Positions 8,391-16,424 of a stretch of DNA of 64,000 bases are shown in pieces. The DNA lies in contig NZ_FMZX01000005.1 in the NCBI RefSeq assembly GCF_900101615.1, positions 186,001-250,000 of the forward strand. The letters are read 5' to 3'. This DNA comes from Belnapia rosea. GTDB lineage: Bacteria > Pseudomonadota > Alphaproteobacteria > Acetobacterales > Acetobacteraceae. The notes below the pieces were generated by a model. That model was not told where the DNA came from and made no database searches. It saw nothing but the letters and a program-made list of their open reading frames with translations. Every line of letters begins with the position of its first letter. Position 1 is the first letter of the stretch. The translations under genes were made by a program, and so were the position numbers.

Positions 8391-9538
8391 GAATCCTGGC
8401 AAGCGTCTCACCCGGCGAGGTCCGGGTGGCGCTGCTGCGCGGCGAGCGGCTGGAGGAGGTCTGGGTGGAGCGCCCGGCCCGCCCGGACGGCGTCGGCGAC
8501 CTGCACCGCGCCCGCGTCACCGCCCTCGCCCCCGCCATGGCCGGCGCCTTCCTGGCTCTGGCCGGGGGCGAAACCGGCTTCCTGCCCGAATCCGAGGCCG
8601 GACCGGTGCGCCAGCCCATCGCCCAATCGGTGCAGGAGGGGCTGGTGCTGCCCGTTCGCGTCACCCGCGCCCCGCAGGGCGGCAAGGGTGCCCGCGTCTC
8701 CGCCCGCCTGACGCAGGCCGAGCAGGCCCGTGCCGCCGCAGCGCCGCCCGGCAATACGCCCACACTGCTCACCCGTGGCCCGGAGGCCACGCTGCGCCTC
8801 GGCCGCGCCCATCAGGGCGCCGAGGTGGTGACGGATGGCGCCGGGCTTGCCGCCCGGCTGCGGGCCGCGCTCGGCGCCGCACGGGTGACCTACAGCCCGC
8901 GCCCTGTCTTCGACGAGGCGCTGGAGGCGGAATTCGACCTGGTGGCGGGCCCCGAGGTGTCGTTGCCGGGGGGCGGCCGCATCCTCATCCATCCAACACC
9001 GGCGCTTGTCGCCCTCGATGTCGATGCCGGCAGCGCCGCCGGCACGCGGGACCCGGAGGCGCAGCGCCGCGTGAACGAGGCTGCCGTGGCCGAGGCTGCC
9101 CGGCAGATCCGCCTGCGCCAGCTCGCCGGGCCCATCCTGCTCGACCTGGCCGGGATGACCCAGAAGCGCCGCGCCACCCTGGCGGAGCCGCTTGCCCAGG
9201 CGCTGGCGCCGGACCGGCTGGCACGGCTGCTCGGCCTCGGGCCGCTTGGCCTGTTCGAGATCCTGCGCCAGCGCATCCACCCGCCGCTGCATGAGGTGCT
9301 GGCCGGGCCGCTCACGCCCGGCCTCGCCGCGCTGCGCCAGGCGGTGCGCGAGGCCGCCGCGCGCCCCGGGCGGCGGCTGGCGCTGCGGGCGGCACCCGCC
9401 CTGCTGGCAGCCCTCGAGGCCCTGCCCGGCGCGCTGGCCGAGGCGGCGGAGGCCGCCGGCCAACCCCTGCAGCTTCGCCCGGACCCCACGCGTTCCTGGG
9501 CCCAATGGACGATCGAGGATGCTTCCCATGGCGGATGA
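8387..9538 (+). CDS. Ribonuclease E/G family protein
   Basis: About 383 residues related to RNase G/E, endoribonucleases that process rRNA and degrade mRNA. The N-terminal S1-like part (FLALAGGETGFLPES, QSVQEGLVLPVRVTR) is followed by a catalytic core with VALDVDAGSA and ILLDLAGMTQKRR, which correspond to the two metal-binding aspartate motifs of the family. It is shorter than E. coli RNase G. The start I infer is TTG 8387, overlapping the maf stop (TTGA). The alphaproteobacterial position between maf and yacG supports the call. Activity is inferred. Confidence 0.82.
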   Translation: MRILASVSPGEVRVALLRGERLEEVWVERPARPDGVGDLHRARVTALAPAMAGAFLALAGGETGFLPESEAGPVRQPIAQSVQEGLVLPVRVTRAPQGGKGARVSARLTQAEQARAAAAPPGNTPTLLTRGPEATLRLGRAHQGAEVVTDGAGLAARLRAALGAARVTYSPRPVFDEALEAEFDLVAGPEVSLPGGGRILIHPTPALVALDVDAGSAAGTRDPEAQRRVNEAAVAEAARQIRLRQLAGPILLDLAGMTQKRRATLAEPLAQALAPDRLARLLGLGPLGLFEILRQRIHPPLHEVLAGPLTPGLAALRQAVREAAARPGRRLALRAAPALLAALEALPGALAEAAEAAGQPLQLRPDPTRSWAQWTIEDASHGG

Positions 9539-9719
9539 GGCCAAGGCCCTGCTGCGGCGCTGCGCCGTCTGCGGCAAGCCGGTGGAGCCACCGGCCCGCT
9601 ACCGCCCCTTCTGCTCGGCCCGCTGCCGGCAGGTCGATCTCGGCCGCTGGCTGGCGGGGGATTACGCCATCCCGGGCGAGGAGGCGGAACAGCCAGAAGA
9701 TGACGCGGAGGGCCGCTGA
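9528..9719 (+). CDS. yacG: DNA gyrase inhibitor / zinc-binding protein YacG
   Basis: A 63-residue zinc-finger protein. The CAVCGKP and FCSARCRQVDLGRWL stretches supply a C-x2-C and C-x3-C zinc site, and GDYAIPG is the usual downstream motif. In E. coli YacG binds and inhibits gyrase. I chose ATG 9528 because GAGG lies nine bases upstream; ATG 9519 is also in frame. It overlaps the end of the RNase G-like gene and precedes tRNA-Phe. Confidence 0.92.
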   Translation: MADEAKALLRRCAVCGKPVEPPARYRPFCSARCRQVDLGRWLAGDYAIPGEEAEQPEDDAEGR

Positions 9720-9793
9720 ACGGGTGGACAGGCGCCCAGGCTTCGGCTACATCCCGCGGCCTCTGCAGCAGCCTCCGCCACGGGGCCGCTTGG

Positions 9794-9869
9794 GCCCAGG
9801 TAGCTCAGTTGGTAGAGCATGCGACTGAAAATCGCAGTGTCGGTGGTTCGATTCCGCCCCTGGGCACCA
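9794..9869 (+). tRNA. tRNA-Phe (anticodon GAA)
   Basis: All arms can be folded: acceptor GCCCAGG/CCTGGGC, D stem GCTC/GAGC, anticodon stem TGCGA/TCGCA around CTGAAAA (anticodon GAA at 9827-9829), and T stem GGTGG/CCGCC with TTCGATT. Discriminator A and encoded CCA end at 9869. It is the likely integration site of the mobile element to its right. The serine recombinase gene on the other strand reads through most of it. Confidence 0.97.
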
Positions 9870-11385
9870 TCCCCTTTTCACCCATGTTTGCGGCTCCTAT
9901 CAGCTTGAACGGCATGGAAATTTTGGGGGTTCGATAACCCTCCCCACGCACGTATGGCAGGTGGTCGGCGAAGACCAGTTTGAGCACCGCGCGGCGGTCC
10001 TCGATTCGATCCGAATGCCAAAGTTTACAAGGGTTTGCGAGGAAGTCGAAAGCGGTTCGATAAGTTTCGCCAAAGCTCTTGAGCGGCCTGCCGCAATTCT
10101 CGACGCGCTCCCGCATCAGCGCCTTCTGCGTCTCCAGCTCCTTAATCCGCTTCTCATACGCCGCGACGACAGAATCGCTGGTTGCGTCAACGATCCGGTC
10201 AAGCAACTGCCCGACCTTGCGCTCGACGTCCTGAAGTTCCTTCTTCAGCGCCGCGCCCTGCGTCCGCGCGCTCACAAGCTTCGCGTCCCAAAGATCGCGG
10301 AACATGTGAAACGCCAAGTTGAACAGTCCTTCGGACGGCCTGAGACTTTGGAGCAGCGTCTCGAACTCGCCTTCGATCACGTCCCTGCGGATCGACTTCC
10401 GCGTAGCCTCACAGCCTCGCGTGTCGCAGAGGTAGTACGGATAGCGGGCGCTGCGCCCCTTCGACCAGCAGGCCGTCAGAGGCTCTCCGCAATGGCCGCA
10501 GGTGACGAACCCCCGCAGCGGGAAATCTTCACTCAGATCCTGGCGGGCTGGCACCTTGGGAACGCCCCCATTGCGGCGCTCCTGGACCTTCTGCCAGGTG
10601 TCCAGGCTCACCAGCCCCTCATGCTTGCCGCGTACCAACCGCAGGCCCCAGTCCTCGTAGGTGATGTGGCCCGCATAGACCGGGCGCTCGAACATTTCGA
10701 CGACGCGCTCGATATGGACCTCGTTGTTGCTGTTGCGCGGATAGGCGGGCTGGGCTTCGAGGAAGCGCTTCACTTCGGTTGTCGTCTCGAACCGACCCGA
10801 GGCATAGCCTTCCAGGGCTTCGGCCACGATGGACGCCAGAGGCTCCTTCCGCACCAGCAGCTTGCCGTGACCGGCAACCCGCTCAAACTCGTAGCCAATC
10901 GGCGCGCGCGTCACCCAATAGCCATTCATGGCGCGGGCGCGCATCCGGTTCCTCGTCTGCTCCGCGTTCTTCTGCCGCTGATGCTGAGCAACCGACGCCA
11001 TTACGTTTTCGCGGAGAACGCTGTCCGCATCCTCACCGAACTCGAAGGACGGGCTTTCCAGCTTCCCACCGGCCTCGGTCAGCAATTTGCGCAGGCCCCA
11101 GTGGCTACAAATGTCACGTGCGAAGCGATCCAGACCGTCGATGATGACGACGATCCCTTGCCTGCGGTTCTGCTTCAGGAAATGCAAAAGCGCGGTCATC
11201 CCCTTTCGCGAGACCACGCCGCCCGAGATGTCATCGTAGAAGGCATGTACAACTTGATAGCCATGAAAGTCAGCGTACTCGCGGCACCTGGTTTCCTGGC
11301 TGCGCAAACCGTCGCCCTGCCGAACCTGCTTTTTGCTCGACACGCGGCAGTAGATTACGGCCCTGGGTGCATTCGCTTCTTTCAT
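9805..11385 (-). CDS. Large serine recombinase (integrase)
   Basis: A 526-residue site-specific recombinase, probably the integrase of the surrounding element. The resolvase domain begins AVIYCRVSSKKQVRQGDGL with the catalytic Ser16, followed by DGLDRFARD. The Recombinase domain (TRAPIGYEFER, YAGHITYEDWGLRLVRGKHEGLVS) follows. A zinc ribbon has CGHCGEPL and CDTRGC, and then comes a coiled-coil segment near residues 370-430. The C-terminus (RGGIEPPTLRFSVACSTN) is the antisense translation of tRNA-Phe, with the stop inside the tRNA. A protein encoded by a GTG-start gene lies just upstream on the same strand. Confidence 0.93.
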   Translation of the reverse strand: MKEANAPRAVIYCRVSSKKQVRQGDGLRSQETRCREYADFHGYQVVHAFYDDISGGVVSRKGMTALLHFLKQNRRQGIVVIIDGLDRFARDICSHWGLRKLLTEAGGKLESPSFEFGEDADSVLRENVMASVAQHQRQKNAEQTRNRMRARAMNGYWVTRAPIGYEFERVAGHGKLLVRKEPLASIVAEALEGYASGRFETTTEVKRFLEAQPAYPRNSNNEVHIERVVEMFERPVYAGHITYEDWGLRLVRGKHEGLVSLDTWQKVQERRNGGVPKVPARQDLSEDFPLRGFVTCGHCGEPLTACWSKGRSARYPYYLCDTRGCEATRKSIRRDVIEGEFETLLQSLRPSEGLFNLAFHMFRDLWDAKLVSARTQGAALKKELQDVERKVGQLLDRIVDATSDSVVAAYEKRIKELETQKALMRERVENCGRPLKSFGETYRTAFDFLANPCKLWHSDRIEDRRAVLKLVFADHLPYVRGEGYRTPKISMPFKLIGAANMGEKGMVPRGGIEPPTLRFSVACSTN

Positions 11386-11404
11386 AGTTTCGGCAGCGCT
11401 CCTT

Positions 11405-11764
11405 TCACTCGCCTCCGCCAGATTGGCGGAATACGCGCACGAGACCGGCGCGGTTGTCTGGTTGTGGTGTGTCAGCCAAGCCTACTGCACGAGAGCCGTT
11501 CGCTTCACGCGCCACGGCACGACTATCCCCAGAATTCCGGGCGAGCTGAGCAGCATCGTCGCCGAACGCCAGGTCGACGAAGCTGCGCATGATCTGCCAG
11601 ACGGCAGCCAGCATTTCGTTCTCGCGGTCCTCGCTTAAGCCTAGTGCCGCCACATGGGAGCGATACCGCTCTGCCTCGAACGTTAGCGGGACCGAAGCCA
11701 ACGCATGGCCTCCGGTGCTCGTCGTATGGTCCCCGCCAGGGCGGGCTTGATGATCCTGTTCCAC
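11405..11764 (-). CDS. Small recombinase-associated hypothetical protein
   Basis: A 119-residue soluble protein ending 19 bases before the recombinase gene on the same strand, so the two are probably co-transcribed. The central helix-rich part (FEAERYRSHVAALGLS, then ENEMLAAVWQIMRSFVDLAFG) looks protein-like; the ends are polar and may be disordered. The GTG start at 11764 has a strong AAAGGAGG just upstream. I recognise no domain. By position it could be a recombination directionality factor or regulator, but nothing in the sequence proves that. Confidence 0.6.
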   Translation of the reverse strand: MEQDHQARPGGDHTTSTGGHALASVPLTFEAERYRSHVAALGLSEDRENEMLAAVWQIMRSFVDLAFGDDAAQLARNSGDSRAVAREANGSRAVGLADTPQPDNRAGLVRVFRQSGGGE

Positions 11765-11792
11765 ACCGCGCCTCCTTTGGGTAACGGGTTAA

Positions 11793-11847
11793 ATAACGTT
11801 ATCCAGTTTATAGAACATTACGTGAACGTACAAGGAATAAATTCCTT
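11793..11847 (-). promoter_or_regulatory. Palindrome-rich upstream region of the recombinase operon
   Basis: This AT-rich stretch between divergent genes holds two perfect inverted repeats: ATAACGTTAT (11793-11802) and AAGGAAT-AA-ATTCCTT (11832-11847). On the minus strand, TTGTAC (11833-11828) and TATAAA (11812-11807) could be -35 and -10 elements, although the 15-bp spacing is short. The palindromes flank this candidate promoter, as operators would. Regulation is inferred only. Confidence 0.35.
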
Positions 11848-12022
11848 TTCATGTCCTCTGTGTTGTTGTGCTTTCAGCTTTCCGGGTCTGATCTTGCTGA
11901 GTCAGAATGTAGGGGATCGCGCCTGGCGGCGCGACGCCGCTGCGCGGGGTTTACCCAAGCAAACGCGCGGCAGCTTGGGCTAGGTGCGCTTCAACCTATT
12001 GATCAAGAACGGTCTTCCCGGC

Positions 12023-12676
12023 ATGGCGCAAGCAGGCAAGTCGAAAACGGGCAAAGCCAGCAACCGCTTCTATCGATCCGCCAAGGTCAGCGAATACCAG
12101 TTCAAGCGCGTTCTCTGGAGCTTCGCGCAAGACCAAGCAGCAGGCGAAGCCGCCAAGCAAATCGCGCTCAGCGCCAACAGCATAGACGCCCTCTACAGCA
12201 AGCTTCGGGTGTTCTTCACCGAGATCGGCCTCTTCACGGATATCTACAAAGGGGGCGATCCGAACGACGGCACCGACATGGGTGAAGACGGCGAAGGCTA
12301 CGAGCTGCGCCTGATCGCATTCCATCTGGAGCGAGTGAAGCGTAAGCGCCGCATGAAGGAAACAGAGCTGGAAGAGGTTGATTATAATTGGTGCGAAAGC
12401 CGGTGGCGCTTCGAATACAGCATCCTAACCGAGGGGCGGCCTTCGGACACGATTAACAGAATGATGTACTCGCACCTCTTGGCGCATATCCGCCTATCGG
12501 GTCCAGTTGGTTCTAAGCCACAAGTCACATCAGAAATTGGAAAACTAACGCGGCAGCAAGTAAGCCAGCGGCTCCTATGGCTGGAGCGAAACGCTCCCGC
12601 CTTTAAGGATGAGGCAACACGCACGGCGCTACGGGAAATCCGGCAGCGACGCTTTGAAGACCAGGGATCGGATTGA
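12023..12676 (+). CDS. Hypothetical protein with transposase-like helix-turn-helix N-terminus
   Basis: About 217 residues from ATG 12023 (MAQAGKSKTGKASNRFYR). The N-terminal part, KVSEYQFKRVLWSFAQDQ followed by AAKQIALSANSIDALYSKLR, resembles the helix-turn-helix head of IS1595/ISXO2-type transposases, which normally reads as A-x-x-A-A-x-x-x-x-L-S-x-N-T-V. No catalytic DDE core follows. The rest is charged (RVKRKRRMKETELEEVDYN). It may be a DNA-binding protein of the mobile element. The open frame extends to 11984 without a better start. It is divergent from the recombinase operon. Confidence 0.6.
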   Translation: MAQAGKSKTGKASNRFYRSAKVSEYQFKRVLWSFAQDQAAGEAAKQIALSANSIDALYSKLRVFFTEIGLFTDIYKGGDPNDGTDMGEDGEGYELRLIAFHLERVKRKRRMKETELEEVDYNWCESRWRFEYSILTEGRPSDTINRMMYSHLLAHIRLSGPVGSKPQVTSEIGKLTRQQVSQRLLWLERNAPAFKDEATRTALREIRQRRFEDQGSD

Positions 12677-12690
12677 TCCCATCGTTGGGT

Positions 12691-12987
12691 TTAATCCGTT
12701 TGCGGCGCGGGGCTGGGCGGCCAATGCGTTCGCAAGCGGTCCAGCCAGTTTTCTGGATCTTCAGCTTTTGCCTTCGCAATCAGCACATCCATCTCATTCA
12801 TGGTGAGACCTGCTAAGGATGCGAGCGCCAATGGGAACATCAAATGAGGCGAGATAACCCCACCCTGCATCAGCCAGTCTAATGCCGCGTCGACGGGGTT
12901 GCGCCCATCGGTAACAGGCTGTTGCCATCCCTGATCGTCAGGGCCAAGAGTTCGTCCGACAAGCCTGTCCGTCTTAAACTCTTCCAT
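12691..12987 (-). CDS. Hypothetical 98-residue protein
   Basis: A possible 98-residue soluble protein with a plausible helical middle (VDAALDWLMQGG, MFPLALASLAGLTMNEMDVLI) and a proline-rich tail. It converges on the preceding gene, their ends being 14 bp apart. The ATG has only a weak ribosome binding site. Composition is protein-like compared with other open frames nearby, but I recognise no family, and it may be a fragment. Confidence 0.4.
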   Translation of the reverse strand: MEEFKTDRLVGRTLGPDDQGWQQPVTDGRNPVDAALDWLMQGGVISPHLMFPLALASLAGLTMNEMDVLIAKAKAEDPENWLDRLRTHWPPSPAPQTD

Positions 12988-13154
12988 GCCTGTGAATCCC
13001 GATTGGTCAGTGGCTCGTCATGTAAGGGTCCAGCACGTGGCAGAGCAGCCCATCGACCGTCCCGCCACAAGGCCCAAAGATGCAGACACGCCGTCACAAG
13101 GAGGTACCGGCCACCGAGCAAGCCATCGTGGTTCTTGAGCCATAGCAGGAAGTG

Positions 13155-13207
13155 CAAGATGTGCGGTGTAGTACCGCAATCTTGCCAAGGGGGCGGTGCC
13201 CGCCCCC
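13155..13207. repeat. Two adjacent hairpins
   Basis: CAAGAT-g-TGCGGT (13155-13167) pairs with ACCGCAATCTTG (13173-13184): twelve base pairs with one bulged base and the loop GTAGT. Four bases later GGGGGCG (13189-13195) pairs with CGCCCCC (13201-13207) around a five-base loop. Neither is followed by a T-run. Such tight paired hairpins occur at origins of transfer, recombination sites and cassette ends; which applies here is unknown. Confidence 0.5.
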
Positions 13208-13227
13208 GTTGGATCCCCCCAGCCTAT

Positions 13228-13415
13228 GGCGCATTCACCGGCCTTTGGCCGGATCTGCGCCATGCAACGTCTGGCCGCTGCACCACCAATCAGGGAGCCT
13301 CCATGCTCCCCGACACCCCATGGCCAACCCTGCGCGGTTTGGATGCCGCCAACGCTTCGCCGCTGGACCACGACCAGGCGGAGACTTCGCTCTCCCCTGG
13401 ACCCCATCGATCATG
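13228..13415 (+). repeat. Diverged cassette repeat A, copy 1
   Basis: This non-coding stretch aligns collinearly with copy 2 at about 16655-16795 through three conserved blocks. Block one is ACCGGCCTTTGGCCGGATC here and ACCGGCCTTGGACCGATCC in copy 2, both followed by YGCGCCATG. Block two is ACGCTTCGCCGCTGGACCA here versus GCGCTTCTGCCGCCTGACCA. Block three is CTCTCCCCTGGACCCCATC versus CTCTCCCCTTGGCCTCCATC. Copy 1 has extra sequence between blocks one and two. It lies upstream of the first cargo module. Confidence 0.6.
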
Positions 13416-13587
13416 GAGTTGCACTCCCTTGTAACCGCCTACTAGTTACATGGGCGGTACACTGCTGTATCAATTCAGTCATCCCTATTAACTGCTAACC
13501 AGTTTTAGCACGTTCAGCTGACGCTCTTGAAGCAGCGGTAGAAATCCCATAGGGTTAAGGATCCAAGAAGGCTGCAGGAAGGTCTAA

Positions 13588-15018
13588 ATGTCAGGCATAG
13601 TCGTAAAAAAATCAAATGATCTTATTGATCCACAAGCGCAGCTCCTTGTTGGATTCCTTCAAGAAATGGGGCTTCCCTCAGAGAATATTATCGCCAACGC
13701 TCAACAACGGGCAATTATTGGAGACAATATACAAACCCTCATTGCCTCCATCCCCGACGAGGTGAAAAAGAACGCAACGTACCTATCGAAATTTGTAATT
13801 GGGGCCGGTATCGGACTTTTTGACTATTCGTTAAATGCCGTATGGAATGAGGTAGTAATAAATCTCAGGCGAAAGGCGGTGCTTTATGGATTGGACATAT
13901 TCTTTGATGCCGCTGTTGGCGGAAGCAAAGCGAGAGAATACTACAATAACGAGGAAGATTTATCTTCCTTAAAGGACTCTGTCCTGCTGGATACAAGTCG
14001 GAAGCTGGAACTGATTTCTGACACCACTTATAAAAAGCTCAAACACATTCTAGATATGCGAAATGACACTGGTATTTCGCATCCAAACGACTACACAATA
14101 AATGCTTATGAACTGCTTGGCTACCTGCAAAACTGCGTGAATGACGTTCTAAATGACAACCCAACTGAAGCAGCGCTTCAGGTTCAGGCGTTTATTAAAA
14201 ATTTAAAAACAACCACTGACACCTTGGACGCCGCAACGCGTGCAGCAGTAGAAAAGAGAATTTCTGAGCTACCGAGCCATCTCTGTGGTAGCTTGTTACG
14301 GACGGTTTTCGGAATTTACGTTGCTATAGAAACAGACCCGGTTGTCCGGAAAAACATATCGTTAATCGCTCCCGCCTTATGGAATTCCTGCCAGGATGAT
14401 GCAAAATTCAAGCTCGGTGTAGTCCTGGAAGGTTACAATATAAATCTTTATAGAGACAAACACGCCTTAGGACGGCAGTTTTTCGAAGTTGTGGATGGAA
14501 ATTCATTCCGATCGCCTTCAGAGCGGGTCATTATAGTTGACGAACTCATAACGGAGTTACTCGATAAGCATAACGGCTGGGATAATTTTCATCACGAGGC
14601 ACCCGTTGCTGCTCAGCTTTACTCATATGTACCCGATCAAAATTCGATTTTTGAAAACCTTGGCATGCGTCTGTTCAAAGTCGTTCTCATGTGCAGGATT
14701 GGACGAGGTGTATCTTACTACGAAGGCGTCTCTCCGGGTGGCCGAAAATACTATGAGGCGATTCTTAGTGTTGCCGGCGATAAATACGCTCCCTATGCCA
14801 TGGCTTCGCTGGCGCACTTTGAATTAAAAAACAAGTTAACCAATTCCCTTTGCCGGAAACATGCTAAAGCGGCCCTCGGCTTTATAAGAAAGAACGTAAT
14901 AAACGCCCGCATTATCGAGTGCTTAGATTATTTGATCGCAAACATCGAAGCTAGCGCGAGCTGTGTTGATAGCGGAGATTTCAAAAAGCTGTCACAAGGC
15001 TATATAAGCTGGAATTAG
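13588..15018 (+). CDS. Unrecognised 476-residue cargo protein with R-N-x5-H motif
   Basis: A 476-residue protein in AT-richer DNA with codon use unlike the flanking chromosome, a sign of transfer. AGGAAGG precedes the ATG. The N-terminal 80 residues include FVIGAGIGLFDY, a possible short hydrophobic helix. Around residues 150-185 the text MRNDTGISHPND then INAYELLGYLQNCVNDVL carries R158 and H165 in an R-N-x5-H pattern, as in HEPN-type ribonucleases. The C-terminal part looks all-helical and repeat-like. It is followed 72 bp later by an Abi_C protein, so the two probably work together in defence. Function is inferred from context and motif only. Confidence 0.65.
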   Translation: MSGIVVKKSNDLIDPQAQLLVGFLQEMGLPSENIIANAQQRAIIGDNIQTLIASIPDEVKKNATYLSKFVIGAGIGLFDYSLNAVWNEVVINLRRKAVLYGLDIFFDAAVGGSKAREYYNNEEDLSSLKDSVLLDTSRKLELISDTTYKKLKHILDMRNDTGISHPNDYTINAYELLGYLQNCVNDVLNDNPTEAALQVQAFIKNLKTTTDTLDAATRAAVEKRISELPSHLCGSLLRTVFGIYVAIETDPVVRKNISLIAPALWNSCQDDAKFKLGVVLEGYNINLYRDKHALGRQFFEVVDGNSFRSPSERVIIVDELITELLDKHNGWDNFHHEAPVAAQLYSYVPDQNSIFENLGMRLFKVVLMCRIGRGVSYYEGVSPGGRKYYEAILSVAGDKYAPYAMASLAHFELKNKLTNSLCRKHAKAALGFIRKNVINARIIECLDYLIANIEASASCVDSGDFKKLSQGYISWN

Positions 15019-15090
15019 CGGTATCACAGATTGCTCTCGACGGACTCCACTTGATCTGGCAGTCGACGTGGCTAAAGGTGTATTTTTCTG

Positions 15091-16284
15091 ATGAACGCTA
15101 AAGTGCCGCCTGGACTAATTAGAGAGCTACGCGATCAACTCGCTTCGGCTATATCGGATGCGAAGGCGTACGAAGTACCAAGCTTGTGTGCCCGACTTGG
15201 ACTCGCTGAAGGTACTGAGGAAGAGGCGTACCGAAGTAAGTACAAGTACGCTAAATCCCGCCTTGCTGGCATTGCCACCCAGCGTATTTTATTGGCTGCA
15301 GAAGAATACCTAACTGAGGAACCTAACTTTTCCCTCTCAGAGATTGTCGCCAAAATCGGCGAGCTGAATGGACCAGAACTTACTGATCTTACTCGCAAGC
15401 GCATTCTGAATTTGTTTAATCAAGAACCGCTTGTAACAGAAGTGGACGAAATAGATTTTTTGCGTCAGCTCTGGCCTATAGCAAGTATGCGCTGCGTGAC
15501 AGATGATGAACAACATAACCGCTCGTTAGAAGAAGCGGTCATTCAGCACACCATCAGAAACTACGATTGGGACAACGGCGACCTACTGAAGGCAACTGGA
15601 TTGCCGAACATGTCCCGAAGCCAGTTTTTTCGCTTTCTAGGCGCAGTCGTAGATCCGCTTGCCCAAACGCAACAAAGGCAAGAGGAACTTGTGCCCGCAA
15701 TTAATGCACACTTGAAACATGATGGGTATGCTCTTAAGGAGATAACTCGCATATCTGGAAGTCCGAGATATGAAGTTAAGCGGATATTACAAGGCTCTCC
15801 GGCGGATGAAGGTATCTCTGCAACATTAGTCCAATTTAGCCCCGATGATGTTCATGTGCGATGGTTATCTGCACTCGAACGTCGAACAAGCGATCCGCCC
15901 GGCGCTATAACGCTAGCGAGGACATTGCTAGAGGACGTTTGCAAATGGATTTTAACCGAGGTTGAAGATAAAACTTGGAAAGATAGCGACGATCTGCCCG
16001 TCCTTTATCGTAAACTTGCAAAGCATTTAAATCTTGCTCCAGACAATCACACTGAGGAAATATTTAAGAGCATACTGGGAAATTGCCAAAGCGTAGTAAC
16101 TTCAATCGGAGCATTGCGAAATAAGCTGGGCGATGCACACAGTCCCGGCCCAAGGCGCGCACGCCCTTTACCACGCCATGCAGAGCTTACTGTAAATCTC
16201 TCTGGTACAATGGCTACTTTCTTGGTTTCAACGTGGAAAGCCCGAATACTGTCTACACGAACAAAAAAAGAAGAACCGCAATAA
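15091..16284 (+). CDS. Abortive infection family protein (Abi_C domain)
   Basis: A 397-residue protein whose C-terminal third matches the abortive-infection C-terminal domain: LARTLLEDVCKWILTE, DLPVLYRKLAKHLNLAPD, then IGALRNKLGDAHSPG, and later RHAELTVNLSGTMATFLVST. The RNKLGDAH segment (R343 to H350) fits the HEPN-type R-N-x5-H active site, so an RNase activity triggered by phage infection is plausible. The N-terminal two thirds is unrecognised, with helix-turn-helix-like stretches (GLPNMSRSQFFRFLG). It is in AT-richer transferred DNA, 72 bp after the 476-residue gene and on the same strand. The target and trigger are unknown. Confidence 0.82.
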   Translation: MNAKVPPGLIRELRDQLASAISDAKAYEVPSLCARLGLAEGTEEEAYRSKYKYAKSRLAGIATQRILLAAEEYLTEEPNFSLSEIVAKIGELNGPELTDLTRKRILNLFNQEPLVTEVDEIDFLRQLWPIASMRCVTDDEQHNRSLEEAVIQHTIRNYDWDNGDLLKATGLPNMSRSQFFRFLGAVVDPLAQTQQRQEELVPAINAHLKHDGYALKEITRISGSPRYEVKRILQGSPADEGISATLVQFSPDDVHVRWLSALERRTSDPPGAITLARTLLEDVCKWILTEVEDKTWKDSDDLPVLYRKLAKHLNLAPDNHTEEIFKSILGNCQSVVTSIGALRNKLGDAHSPGPRRARPLPRHAELTVNLSGTMATFLVSTWKARILSTRTKKEEPQ

Positions 16285-16424
16285 CAGTGATAGCGAAGAG
16301 GGTTGGCAGACAAGTTTTAAATGCATCGTCGTCGGAATTGCCTAGTTTTATCTACATCGAAGCTAATCTTATAGCGGTGCCCATGCGCACGGAGCTTTCC
16401 CATACGGAAGTACTTAGGGCTCCG

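Larger units (their letters stand above)
12988..13587. other. 600-bp stretch without a convincing gene
   Basis: Several open frames cross this region on both strands, but none has a good start plus protein-like composition. It holds a strong bulged hairpin at 13155-13184, a second GC hairpin at 13189-13207, and repeat A1. From about 13430 the DNA turns visibly AT-richer, marking entry into the cargo. It could contain an origin of transfer or gene remnants; neither is shown. Confidence 0.5.

Noticed and set aside
9961-11592. 543-codon plus-strand frame opposite the serine recombinase
   Set aside because: The recombinase has a full set of family motifs on the minus strand; the antisense reading has none.
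13018-13407. 129-codon minus-strand frame over repeat A1
   Set aside because: Gly/Arg/Trp-rich translation without secondary-structure sense or ribosome binding site.
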